Below are positions 1-4,858 of a stretch of 10,670 nucleotides of DNA, in pieces; the first letter of the stretch is position 1, and every line of letters begins with the position of its first letter. The position numbers and the translations under genes are program-made. The stretch is from a bacterium (lineage in GTDB: Bacteria > UBP18 > UBA7526): positions 1-10,670 of the forward strand of contig DRGV01000102.1 of NCBI GenBank assembly GCA_011049955.1, written 5' to 3'. The notes beneath the pieces were generated by a model. That model was given only the letters and a program-made list of their open reading frames with translations. It ran no database searches and was not told the origin of the DNA.

Positions 1-274
1 CAATATAAGAGGTGCGGTTGGGATCATACTCAATGGAGATCACCCTGGCCGGGATATGGAACTTATCTCTTTTAAAATCAATGACCCGATATCTCCTCTT
101 ATGGCCTCCTCCCCTCCAGCGGACGGTAATTCTTCCCCCTTTACCCCTTCCCGCTCTCTCCTTTAAGGGTCGCAGGAGGGGCTTGTGAGGCCTGGCCCTG
201 GTGAGCTCTTCAAAGGTCAACCCGGTTATCGATCTCCGCGATGGGCTAGTTGGTCTATACTTCTTAATACCCAT
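1..274 (-). CDS. rplB: 50S ribosomal protein L2, N-terminal part (gene runs off the left edge)
   Basis: L2 binds 23S rRNA near the peptidyl-transferase centre and is needed for subunit joining. Only the first 91 codons are present. The protein starts MGIKKYRPTSPSRR and continues with the basic stretches GRGKGGRITVRWRGGGHKRR and YRVIDFKRDK, which are characteristic of the L2 N-terminal region, then reaches IEYDPNRT near the edge. The ATG at 274-272 is preceded by a GAGGAT-type ribosome binding site about 8 bases upstream. It follows rplW after a gap of about 130 bp that is filled with repeat words, whereas the earlier rplD/rplW pair overlaps. Identity is certain from sequence and gene order. 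The rest of the protein lies outside the window. Confidence 0.96.
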   Translation of the reverse strand, partial: MGIKKYRPTSPSRRSITGLTFEELTRARPHKPLLRPLKERAGRGKGGRITVRWRGGGHKRRYRVIDFKRDKFHIPARVISIEYDPNRTSYI

Positions 275-293
275 AAAATCTATCCTCTATTCT

Positions 294-400
294 GGCTTAT
301 CGCTTGTCGCCCATTTCGCTTGTTGCTTGTCGCTCGCTTCGCTTTGTCGCTCGTCGTTTTTAAGCGATTTGCAACCAGCGACTTGCGACCTGCGATTAGC
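294..400. repeat. Degenerate GCGACAA / GTCGCAA word array in the rplW-rplB gap
   Basis: Read on the minus strand, the gap starts with four near-copies of a 7-bp word (ATCGCAG, GTCGCAA, GTCGCTG, GTTGCAA). It continues with looser copies of GCGACAA, GCAACAA and GCGATAA around a GCGAAGCGAGCG core. The array begins a few bases after the rplW stop and ends about 20 bases before the rplB start. There is no ORF of note and no recognisable promoter or terminator. The unit differs from those in the other intergenic regions. Confidence 0.75.
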
Positions 401-404
401 AATA

Positions 405-695
405 TTAGGTTCCCTCAAATATTTCTATCTTCTCCCCTTCCTTTAGGGTGAGGACGGCCTTTTTTACATCTGGGGTCTTGCCACTATGCCGGCCCATCCT
501 CTTTATCTTGCCCCTCAGGTAGGAGGTATTGACTGCTAGGACCTTTACCTTGAATAGCTCCTCAACTGCTCTCTTAATCTCATCCTTATTTGCTCTGTTA
601 TCAACAAGGAAGGCATACTTATTCTCCCTCTCCTTGAGTATGGTGCTCTTCTCTGTTATCAAGGGAACCTTTATGATATCGTAGGGACTCTTCAT
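405..695 (-). CDS. rplW: 50S ribosomal protein L23
   Basis: L23 sits at the exit of the ribosomal tunnel, binds 23S rRNA domain III and is a docking site for trigger factor and SRP. The 96-residue protein has the family pattern: PLITEKS near residues 11-17, KYAFLVDNRANKDEIKRAVE at about 26-45, VLAVNT at about 53-58, and the basic loop GKIKRMGRHSGKTPDVKKA. The length is normal. Its ATG overlaps the rplD stop (ATGA), implying translational coupling, and GAGGGG lies about 8 bases upstream inside the end of rplD. It is the fourth gene of the S10 operon here. Confidence 0.97.
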   Translation of the reverse strand: MKSPYDIIKVPLITEKSTILKERENKYAFLVDNRANKDEIKRAVEELFKVKVLAVNTSYLRGKIKRMGRHSGKTPDVKKAVLTLKEGEKIEIFEGT

Positions 696-1315
696 CCCAG
701 GTGCCCCTCTAATTTCGTTAGGGCCTCTTTGGTAACGATTAATCGATCCTGGTTCAATAAGTCATAGACGTTCAAAGAATTCGGTGATAGCACCTTTACC
801 CCCTCGATATTACGTGCCGAGCGGCGAACCATCTCATTCTTCTCTTCAACGATCAGCAGAGGTTTCTTGCCACTTCTTAGATTAGCCAGTATGTTGGCCA
901 TCCTCTTCGTCTTAGGTTCTTTTAACTCTATCTTATCCAAGATTGAAATCTTCTTTCCCTTAAACTTGTTAGATAGGGCAGACCTGAGGGCTTTCCTCCT
1001 TGCCTTCTTGGGAAGAGAATAGGAGTAGTCTTTAGGATGAGGACCGAATGTCGTCCCCCCTCCCTTCCATATGGGGGAGCGAATGCTTCCGGCCCGGGCC
1101 CTTCCGGTCCCCTTCTGCCTCCAGGGCTTCCTCCCACCACCGCGAACCTGGCCTCTCTCCTTGGTGGAGGCGGTTCCCTTTCTCCGGGAAGAAGTTTGAG
1201 CTCTTAGTACTTCATAGAGCAAGGCCTCATTCACCTTCGCCCCGAATACCTTGCTACTTAGAGAGACCTCTCCTATTTTTTCTCCTTCTATATTATAAAG
1301 GTCCAATTTAGGCAC
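692..1315 (-). CDS. rplD: 50S ribosomal protein L4
   Basis: L4 is an early-assembly 23S rRNA binding protein whose extended loop lines the exit tunnel. In some bacteria it also represses its own operon. The 207-residue protein shows the hallmark loop RGGGRKPWRQKGTGRARAGS at about residues 58-77, then SPIWKGGGTTFGPHP and the globular C-terminal part. The start is GTG at 1315-1313, followed by PKLDLYN, with GGAGTG about 5 bases upstream. No ATG gives a better fit to the family. It follows rplC after an 80-bp gap rich in repeats and overlaps rplW by four bases. Confidence 0.97.
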   Translation of the reverse strand: MPKLDLYNIEGEKIGEVSLSSKVFGAKVNEALLYEVLRAQTSSRRKGTASTKERGQVRGGGRKPWRQKGTGRARAGSIRSPIWKGGGTTFGPHPKDYSYSLPKKARRKALRSALSNKFKGKKISILDKIELKEPKTKRMANILANLRSGKKPLLIVEEKNEMVRRSARNIEGVKVLSPNSLNVYDLLNQDRLIVTKEALTKLEGHLG

Positions 1316-1330
1316 TTATCACTCCTTTTT

Positions 1331-1411
1331 ACAGGGGGAACAGGGGATACAGGGGTAACAGGGGGTTAAACCCTTGCTACCCTTGTCACCCTTCATCACC
1401 CTTCATCACCC
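1331..1411. repeat. ACAGGGG / GGGTGATGAA word arrays between rplC and rplD
   Basis: On the plus strand the gap holds four near-copies of a 9-bp unit (ACAGGGGGA, ACAGGGGAT, ACAGGGGTA, ACAGGGGG). On the minus strand it holds about five copies of a GGGTGATGAA / GGGTGACAA unit of 9 to 10 bp. The two halves have opposite G/C strand bias, so the region could fold back partly on itself. The second array covers the last five codons and stop of rplC. No poly-U tract follows, so it does not look like a standard terminator. Confidence 0.8.
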
Positions 1412-2028
1412 GTGCTTACCTTTGCTTTCTTTAGGGCTTCCTTGATTATTAAGTAGCCTCTTTTTGCTCCTGGGACGGCGCCCTCTACCAATAAGATATT
1501 CTTATCTGGATCGACCTTCATCACCTTCAGGTTCTGAACCGTAATCCTATCTCCTCCCATCCTTCCCGGCATCTTCTTTCCTTTCAGAACCCGAGAGGGA
1601 AAGGCACTACCGCTACCAATGGAGCCCACCCTCCTATGGGATGTGGAACCATGGGAGGCCGGCCCACCAGCAAACCCCCATCTCTTCATCACCCCCGCAA
1701 ACCCTTTCCCTTTACTCATTCCCGTGATATCGAGATAATCCCCTTCCTTGAAGATATTTATCTTAAGCTCCTGACCAAGGGTATACCTCTCGCTATCTGT
1801 GACCGCAATCTCTCGCAACACTCTAACCGGCTCTACCTTTGCCTTCGCCAGGTGCCCTTTCAGGGGTTTCTTAATCTTCTTTGTTCTATCGAAGCCGAGC
1901 TGGATGGACCTCTCTTTAATCTGGGTAACGAAGCAGGGACCGGCCTGGATAATAGTGACCGGGATGCTTTTTCCCTCCTCATCATATATCTGCCTCATAC
2001 CCAACTTCTTTCCTAAGATTCCCTTCAT
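1396..2028 (-). CDS. rplC: 50S ribosomal protein L3
   Basis: L3 is a primary 23S rRNA binding protein with a loop reaching the peptidyl-transferase centre. The 210-residue protein has the expected N-terminus (GILGKKLGMRQIYDEEGK), a central SKGKGFAGVMKRWGF motif, GGPASHGSTSHRRVGSIGSG at about 131-150, and the KGKKMPGRMG motif. The glutamine that is methylated in E. coli L3 (GSIGQ) is serine here, as in many other bacteria. The last residues, TGDEG and the stop, are encoded by a repeat word that continues into the gap. The ATG at 2028 overlaps the stop of a 25-codon upstream open frame. GGAG in the repeated GAGCGGAGCGAGGT motif is 6 bases upstream. Confidence 0.97.
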   Translation of the reverse strand: MKGILGKKLGMRQIYDEEGKSIPVTIIQAGPCFVTQIKERSIQLGFDRTKKIKKPLKGHLAKAKVEPVRVLREIAVTDSERYTLGQELKINIFKEGDYLDITGMSKGKGFAGVMKRWGFAGGPASHGSTSHRRVGSIGSGSAFPSRVLKGKKMPGRMGGDRITVQNLKVMKVDPDKNILLVEGAVPGAKRGYLIIKEALKKAKVSTGDEG

Positions 2029-2102
2029 ACCTCGCTCCGCTCAGAGTAACCAGTAACCAGTGTACAGTTCACAGCATGTCCTAAAATCAAACTGAAAATC
2101 AT
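2025..2102 (-). CDS. Possible 25-residue leader peptide overlapping the rplC start
   Basis: This small open frame in the rpsJ-rplC gap starts with ATG at 2102-2100 and has a very good ribosome binding site (AGAGGAG, six bases of spacing). It reads MIFSLILGHAVN, then CTLVTGYSERSEV, and ends in a TGA that overlaps the rplC ATG (ATGA). The first part is hydrophobic and the second half is encoded by the AGTAACC word repeat. A strong site plus a stop overlapping a ribosomal-protein start would suit a coupling or leader peptide. It may equally be a chance frame in non-coding DNA. I recognise no family. Confidence 0.35.
   Translation of the reverse strand: MIFSLILGHAVNCTLVTGYSERSEV
2029..2042 (-). 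promoter_or_regulatory. Repeated motif supplying the rplC ribosome binding site
   Basis: On the minus strand this reads GAGCGGAGCGAGGT and ends directly at the rplC ATG. The inner GGAG, 6 bases from the start codon, is the likely Shine-Dalgarno. The same 14-mer with one difference lies upstream of rpsJ at 2488-2501. Confidence 0.6.
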
Positions 2103-2170
2103 TGTTTTCTCCTCTTTAACTGGTTACTGTTCGCTGGTTACTGTAAACCTCTATTTTATCGTTCACTGTA
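2045..2170. repeat. AGTAACC heptamer arrays in inverted orientation, rpsJ-rplC gap
   Basis: At 2045-2074 the plus strand reads four 7-bp units: AGTAACC twice, then AGTGTAC and AGTTCAC. At 2119-2148 the same word appears in opposite orientation (ACTGGTT, ACTGTTC, GCTGGTT, ACTGTAA), and a related GTTCACTGTA lies at 2161-2170. The 10-mer AGTAACCAGT at 2045-2054 and 2052-2061 has its exact complement at 2119-2128, so the transcript could fold into a stem enclosing the AGAGGAG site and start of the small upstream open frame. Confidence 0.8.
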
Positions 2171-2482
2171 TTATAGCTTTATTTCCACATCTACCCCAGC
2201 CGGAAGATCGAGCCTCATCAAAGCATCTATGGTCTTGGGGGTTGGTTCCAGGATATCCAAGAGCCTCTTGTGGATTCTCATCTCGAACTGTTCTCTCGAC
2301 TTCTTATCCACATGGGGAGAACGCAGGACGGTGTATTTTAAGATCTTGGTTGGCAGGGGAATGGGGCCAGAGACCTTGGCACCGGTCCTCTTCGCTGTCT
2401 GAAGTATCTCTTGGGCCGACTGATCTAAGAGCCGGTGGTCATAGGCCTTCAATCTTATTCTTATTCTTTCTCTTCTAGGCAT
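2171..2482 (-). CDS. rpsJ: 30S ribosomal protein S10 (transcription factor NusE)
   Basis: S10 is a protein of the small-subunit head. As NusE, with NusB, it also takes part in antitermination. The 103-residue length is standard. Family motifs include IRIRLKAYDHRLLD near the N-terminus, GPIPLPTKI at about 40-48, YTVLRSPHVDKKSREQFEMR, and the C-terminal DALMRLDLPAGVDVEIKL. The ATG at 2482 is preceded by GAGG with 6 bases of spacing, part of the repeated GAGCGTAGCGAGGT motif. It is the first gene of the S10 operon and directly follows tuf. Confidence 0.98.
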   Translation of the reverse strand: MPRRERIRIRLKAYDHRLLDQSAQEILQTAKRTGAKVSGPIPLPTKILKYTVLRSPHVDKKSREQFEMRIHKRLLDILEPTPKTIDALMRLDLPAGVDVEIKL

Positions 2483-2487
2483 CTTCT

Positions 2488-2501
2488 ACCTCGCTACGCT
2501 C
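2488..2501 (-). promoter_or_regulatory. Repeated motif supplying the rpsJ ribosome binding site
   Basis: On the minus strand this reads GAGCGTAGCGAGGT. Its terminal GAGG, 6 bases before the rpsJ ATG, is the probable Shine-Dalgarno. It matches the motif upstream of rplC at 13 of 14 positions. Confidence 0.6.
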
Positions 2502-2505
2502 GGAT

Positions 2506-2604
2506 AGTTTACCAGTTTACCGGTTTGCCGGTTTGCCGGTTTGTTGGCTTTCCTTAGTTAACTGGGTAACTGGCCAACTGGTTAACTGGCTGGCTGACTG
2601 ACTG
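2506..2604. repeat. AAACCGGC and CCAGTTAA octamer arrays between tuf and rpsJ
   Basis: Read on the minus strand, the gap has copies of an 8-bp word CCAGTTAA (variants CCAGTTGG, CCAGTTAC) preceded by a short AGTC/AGCC run. After an AAGGAAAG spacer come four copies of another 8-bp word (AAACCGGC twice, AAACCGGT, AAACTGGT). The first array starts at the tuf stop codon. There is no poly-U hairpin. The likely consequence is a long, structured but non-coding leader between tuf and rpsJ. Confidence 0.8.
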
Positions 2605-2605
2605 T

Positions 2606-3808
2606 TCACTGAATGATCTCCGTCACTACCCCAGCACCGACGGTCTTGCCTCCCTCTCGGATGGCGAAGTTCTGCTCAGGTTCCAAGGCAATGGGGATGA
2701 TGAGTTCTATTTCTAAGTCCGCATTATCCCCGGGCATGACCATCTCCACCCCTTCCGGAAGGGTGACCTTTCCCGTGACGTCTGTGGTGCGGAAGTAGAA
2801 CTGGGGTCGGTAGTTGGTGAAGAATGGGGTATGACGACCCCCTTCCTCCTTGGCCAAGACATAGACCTTGGCCTTGAACCTGGTATGGGGGGTGATGGAG
2901 CCTGGTTTGGCTAAGACCATGCCTCTCTCTACCTCATCCTTCTCCACACCTCTTAGTAATGCTCCGATGTTATCCCCGGCTCGGCCCTCATCCAGGATCT
3001 TTCTAAACATCTCCACACCCGTGCAGACCGTCTTGCGCGGCTTATCGCTTAAGCCTACCAGCTCTACCTCATCCCCTACTTTTACTACTCCTCTCTCCAC
3101 CCGACCGGTGGCCACCGTTCCCCTACCAGTGATACTGAAGACATCCTCAATGGCCAAAAGGAAGGGTTGGTCGATGTCCCTTTTAGGTTCCGGAATATTG
3201 GAGTCCAGGGCATCTAAGAGTTCCCAGATGGGTCCGCAGTTGGGGCACTCCCTCTTGCCACAGCCACACTCCCCGGCCTTTAGAGCACTTCCCTTTACTA
3301 TGGGGATCTTATCCCCGGGGAATTTATATTCTGTCAGGAGCTCGCTCACCTCTAATTCCACAAGTTCAATGAGCTCCTTATCATCCACCATGTCGCACTT
3401 ATTCAAAAAGACCACTATGTGGGGAACGCCCACCTGACGGGCTAAGAGGATATGCTCCCTGGTCTGGGGCATGGGGCCATCAGAGGCCGAGACGACTAAG
3501 ATGGCGCCATCCATCTGGGCCGCCCCGGTAATCATATTCTTTATGTAGTCCGCATGGCCCGGGCAGTCGATGTGGGCATAGTGTCTCTTCTCTGTCTCAT
3601 ACTCAATGTGGGCCGTGGCAATGGTGATGCCTCTCTCTTTCTCCTCCGGGGCGTTGTCGATCTCATCAAACTTCATCTCAGTTGCCAAGTTGTGCTTGGC
3701 CAAGATCTTGGTCATGGCGGCCACTAAGGTGGTCTTTCCATGGTCCACGTGTCCTATGGTCCCCACATTGAGATGGGGTTTTTTCCTCTCAAACTTTGCC
3801 TTTGCCAT
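2606..3808 (-). CDS. tuf: Elongation factor Tu
   Basis: EF-Tu delivers aminoacyl-tRNA to the ribosomal A site in a GTP-dependent cycle. All G motifs are present in the 400-residue protein: GHVDHGKT (19-26), RGITI (59-63), DCPGH (81-85), NKCD (136-139) and SAL (174-176). Domains 2 and 3 follow with SITGRGTVATGRVERG and the conserved C-terminal half. The oddity is a loop at 181-191 carrying four cysteines (C181, C183, C188, C191; CxCx4CxxC), where E. coli EF-Tu has an acidic loop. This resembles a metal-binding knuckle. The ATG is preceded by GGAGG with about 7 bases of spacing. tRNA-Thr(GGT) lies 32 bp upstream with no promoter between, so co-transcription with the tRNAs is likely. Confidence 0.99.
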   Translation of the reverse strand: MAKAKFERKKPHLNVGTIGHVDHGKTTLVAAMTKILAKHNLATEMKFDEIDNAPEEKERGITIATAHIEYETEKRHYAHIDCPGHADYIKNMITGAAQMDGAILVVSASDGPMPQTREHILLARQVGVPHIVVFLNKCDMVDDKELIELVELEVSELLTEYKFPGDKIPIVKGSALKAGECGCGKRECPNCGPIWELLDALDSNIPEPKRDIDQPFLLAIEDVFSITGRGTVATGRVERGVVKVGDEVELVGLSDKPRKTVCTGVEMFRKILDEGRAGDNIGALLRGVEKDEVERGMVLAKPGSITPHTRFKAKVYVLAKEEGGRHTPFFTNYRPQFYFRTTDVTGKVTLPEGVEMVMPGDNADLEIELIIPIALEPEQNFAIREGGKTVGAGVVTEIIQ

Positions 3809-3840
3809 TTTAAACCTCCTCTGAAACTTTCTTTCTTTTA

Positions 3841-3912
3841 AGCCGACGGCCAGGATTGAACTGGCGACCTACTGCTTACCATGCAGTTGCTCTACCACTG
3901 AGCTACGTCGGC
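3841..3912 (-). tRNA. tRNA-Thr, anticodon GGT
   Basis: This is a complete 72-nt cloverleaf. The acceptor GCCGACG pairs fully with CGTCGGC, the D-stem is GCTC/GAGC, the anticodon stem ACTGC/GCAGT encloses ATGGTAA (anticodon GGT), and the T-arm GCCAG-TTCAATC-CTGGC is perfect. The discriminator base is T and no CCA is encoded. It occupies the position of E. coli thrT directly before tuf. A perfect 11-bp hairpin stands two bases before its 5' end. Confidence 0.96.
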
Positions 3913-3914
3913 GT

Positions 3915-3939
3915 AATTAAAATGCAGAGCATTTTAATT
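3915..3939 (-). other. Perfect 11-bp hairpin abutting the tRNA-Thr(GGT) 5' end
   Basis: AATTAAAATGC and GCATTTTAATT form an uninterrupted stem around a 3-nt loop. The hairpin ends two bases before the mature 5' end of tRNA-Thr(GGT). It has no U-tract and is AT-rich, so it is not a typical terminator. It may be a repeat, or a structure in the leader seen by RNase P. Confidence 0.7.
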
Positions 3940-3971
3940 CTATGCGCAAGCGCAGCGCGCCGTCTTAAAAG

Positions 3972-4017
3972 GGCGGGGTACTCCCTGCCCCGCATCGAGC
4001 TATGCTCTGGTGCGGGG
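3972..4017 (-). other. Two mutually exclusive GC-rich hairpins after a tRNA 5' half
   Basis: Read on the minus strand, CCCCGCA (4017-4011) can pair with TGCGGGG (3994-3988), with an inner GAGC-ATA-GCTC hairpin in the loop. Alternatively GCGGGG (3993-3988) can pair with CCCCGC (3978-3973) around a 9-nt loop, followed by CCTTTTAAG. Both stems use the same GCGGGG strand. The second resembles a weak terminator. The geometry is attenuator-like, but repeat-derived sequence would look the same. Confidence 0.45.
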
Positions 4018-4038
4018 TACCGACTGAGCTACACGGGC
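4018..4038 (-). pseudogene. Truncated tRNA 5' half
   Basis: On the minus strand this reads GCCCGTGTAGCTCAGTCGG, a canonical tRNA 5' acceptor strand (GCCCGTG), TA linker and first D-stem strand with loop. The expected second D-strand, anticodon arm, T-arm and a 3' strand complementary to GCCCGTG are absent downstream. The GCGGGGTAC-type repeat replaces them. It lies between tRNA-Gly and tRNA-Thr(GGT). The amino-acid identity cannot be told. Confidence 0.6.
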
Positions 4039-4075
4039 ATGGATAGACAAAAAAATAATATAACAGATAAAAACC

Positions 4076-4200
4076 TATTTGTCAACCCCGTTAGAAATCT
4101 CAACAAATGCATTGTTCAGAATATATCTTCCTAATGGAGAATAATAACGCTTTTAGGTGACAAAATCAGTTTATTAAAAATTTCTAACGGGGTCAAATTT
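4076..4200. repeat. Inverted-repeat element of about 125 bp between tRNA genes
   Basis: The 14-bp arms ACCCCGTTAGAAAT (4085-4098) and its exact complement (4180-4193) enclose an 81-bp AT-rich interior. The complementarity extends outward by ATTTG/CAAAT across a 3-nt bulge. The right end lies two bases from the 3' end of tRNA-Gly. The interior contains the near-palindrome AACAAATGCATTGTT and no convincing ORF. Size and form resemble a small non-autonomous element or a long RNA hairpin. I do not see a clear target-site duplication. Confidence 0.6.
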
Positions 4201-4202
4201 GG

Positions 4203-4273
4203 AGCGGGCGAAGGGAATCGAACCCTCGTCATCAGCTTGGAAGGCTGAGGTATTACCACTATACAACGCCCGC
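4203..4273 (-). tRNA. tRNA-Gly, anticodon TCC
   Basis: This is a complete 71-nt cloverleaf. The acceptor GCGGGCG pairs with CGCCCGC, the D-stem is GTAT/ATAC, the anticodon stem TCAGC/GCTGA encloses CTTCCAA (anticodon TCC), and the T-arm is GAGGG-TTCGATT-CCCTT. The discriminator is T, usual for tRNA-Gly, and no CCA is encoded. It corresponds in position to E. coli glyT. Confidence 0.96.
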
Positions 4274-4281
4274 CTATTCGC

Positions 4282-4465
4282 AGTTCGGAGCACGCTCGGC
4301 TTCGCCTCGCTTGAGTTCGGTGTTCGATGAACATCTTCGCTGTAGTTCGGTATAACGGCTGCTTCTGGTGGCCTTGAATTCGGAATTTAGTATATTTTTT
4401 TTTCCAAACTCCCAACTCTGAACTTCTAGCTATCAGGTTGAAGACCTGATTTGTCTCCGAACTAC
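4282..4465. repeat. AGTTCGG word copies between tRNA-Tyr and tRNA-Gly
   Basis: The 205-bp gap between the two tRNAs has AGTTCGG at 4282-4288, 4314-4320 and 4344-4350, a variant AATTCGG at 4377-4383, and an inverted copy CCGAACT at 4457-4463. GTAGTTCGG (4342-4350) and CCGAACTAC (4457-4465) form a 9-bp inverted pair. A GCTCGGCTTCGCCTCGC stretch at 4294-4310 resembles cores in other gaps. Spacing is irregular, so this is dispersed rather than strictly tandem. Confidence 0.6.
4432..4450 (-). other. 7-bp hairpin with CTTCA loop downstream of tRNA-Tyr
   Basis: ATCAGGT and ACCTGAT form a perfect stem around the 5-nt loop CTTCA on the minus strand, about 28 bases after the encoded CCA of tRNA-Tyr. 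No U-tract follows. The loop is identical to that of the hairpin abutting the tRNA-Tyr 5' end. Confidence 0.6.
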
Positions 4466-4478
4466 GCTATCTGCGTTA

Positions 4479-4561
<83 letters not shown>

Positions 4562-4563
<2 letters not shown>

Positions 4564-4586
4564 AAAATTTTTGAAGAAAATTTTGG
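4562..4586 (-). other. Perfect 10-bp hairpin running into the tRNA-Tyr 5' end
   Basis: CCAAAATTTT and AAAATTTTGG pair without a mismatch around the loop CTTCA. The 3' strand of the stem contains the first two bases of mature tRNA-Tyr. The position mirrors the hairpin before tRNA-Thr(GGT). Confidence 0.65.
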
Positions 4587-4637
4587 ATCCCGAACCCCTT
4601 CAGGGTGAGGGACCTTCCTCCACTGCGTTTAGGGTCG

Positions 4638-4687
4638 AGCCAACAGAGGTATTTGAACCCCCGACCCAGTGATTATCCCGCACCTTT
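4638..4687 (-). pseudogene. tRNA 3'-half-like fragment (outer half of a possible interrupted tRNA)
   Basis: On the minus strand, AAAGGTGC is followed by a linker, a T-arm-like GGGGG-TTCAAAT-ACCTC and an acceptor-like TGTTGGC. The T-stem has one mismatch and a wobble. TGTTGGC pairs imperfectly with GCCGAGG at 4804-4798 (one mismatch, two wobbles). AAAGGTGC is the exact complement of GCACCTTT in the 5'-half-like fragment on the other side of tRNA-Thr(TGT). Confidence 0.5.
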
Positions 4688-4695
4688 TAGCTTTA

Positions 4696-4767
4696 AGCCG
4701 ACGAGAGGAATCGAACCCCCAACAGCCTCATTACAAGTGAGGTGCTCTACCGTTGAGCTACGTCGGC
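4696..4767 (-). tRNA. tRNA-Thr, anticodon TGT
   Basis: This is a complete 72-nt cloverleaf. The acceptor GCCGACG pairs with CGTCGGC, the D-stem is GCTC/GAGC, the anticodon stem CCTCA/TGAGG encloses CTTGTAA (anticodon TGT), and the T-arm is GGGGG-TTCGATT-CCTCT with two wobble pairs. The discriminator is T and no CCA is encoded. It takes the place of E. coli thrU as first intact gene of the cluster, and lies between two tRNA-like fragments joined by an 8-bp inverted repeat. Confidence 0.95.
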
Positions 4768-4769
4768 AC

Positions 4770-4804
4770 AAAGGTGCAAGACTCTACCTCTAATCTACCT
4801 CGGC
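4770..4804 (-). pseudogene. tRNA 5'-half-like fragment just after the promoter
   Basis: On the minus strand this reads GCCGAGGTAGATTAGAGG, then TAGAGTC, TT and GCACCTTT. It has a tRNA-like acceptor strand, TA linker and possible D-arm (GATT/AGTC). It aligns with the 5' half of the adjacent tRNA-Thr(TGT), with substitutions mainly in the D-arm. Its GCACCTTT is the exact complement of AAAGGTGC at 4687-4680, beyond tRNA-Thr. It begins about 20 bases after the predicted transcription start. Confidence 0.5.
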
Positions 4805-4829
4805 ACCCCGATTACAGAGGTAAAAACAT

Positions 4830-4858
4830 ATATTACTTGATAAATTAGTTTTTGTCAA
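4830..4858 (-). promoter_or_regulatory. Strong sigma-70-type promoter for the tRNA-tuf transcript
   Basis: On the minus strand the -35 is a perfect TTGACA (4858-4853), the spacer is exactly 17 bp, and the -10 is TAATAT (4835-4830), one base from consensus. Transcription would start near 4823, before the first tRNA-like fragment. The -35 lies inside the last codons of cysS. This is the clearest promoter in the window. Confidence 0.85.

Noticed and set aside
185..451. Two overlapping plus-strand open frames near the left edge
   Set aside because: They cover the antisense of rplB, the word-repeat gap and the end of rplW, and owe their openness to the repeat.
2868..3437. 189-codon plus-strand open frame opposite tuf
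   Set aside because: It lies wholly antisense to the unmistakable EF-Tu gene, is serine- and proline-rich in the way of codon shadows, and has no family motifs. Other plus-strand frames opposite rplC, rplD, gltX and ispF are rejected for the same reason.
4134..4179. Transposase or integrase coding sequence within the inverted-repeat element
   Set aside because: The interior is only 81 bp, AT-rich and without any convincing reading frame.
4340..4385. Possible plus-strand tRNA remnant (GTAGTTCGGTATAACGG)
   Set aside because: It resembles a D-arm but no anticodon stem, T-arm or acceptor pairing can be built; the AGTTCGG word explains the likeness.
4131..4415. 94-codon minus-strand open frame
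   Set aside because: It runs straight through tRNA-Gly(TCC) and the inverted-repeat element and has no recognisable domain.
4605..4793. 62-codon plus-strand open frame
   Set aside because: It is antisense to tRNA-Thr(TGT) and the flanking tRNA fragments; its peptide is the typical translation of tRNA sequence on the wrong strand.
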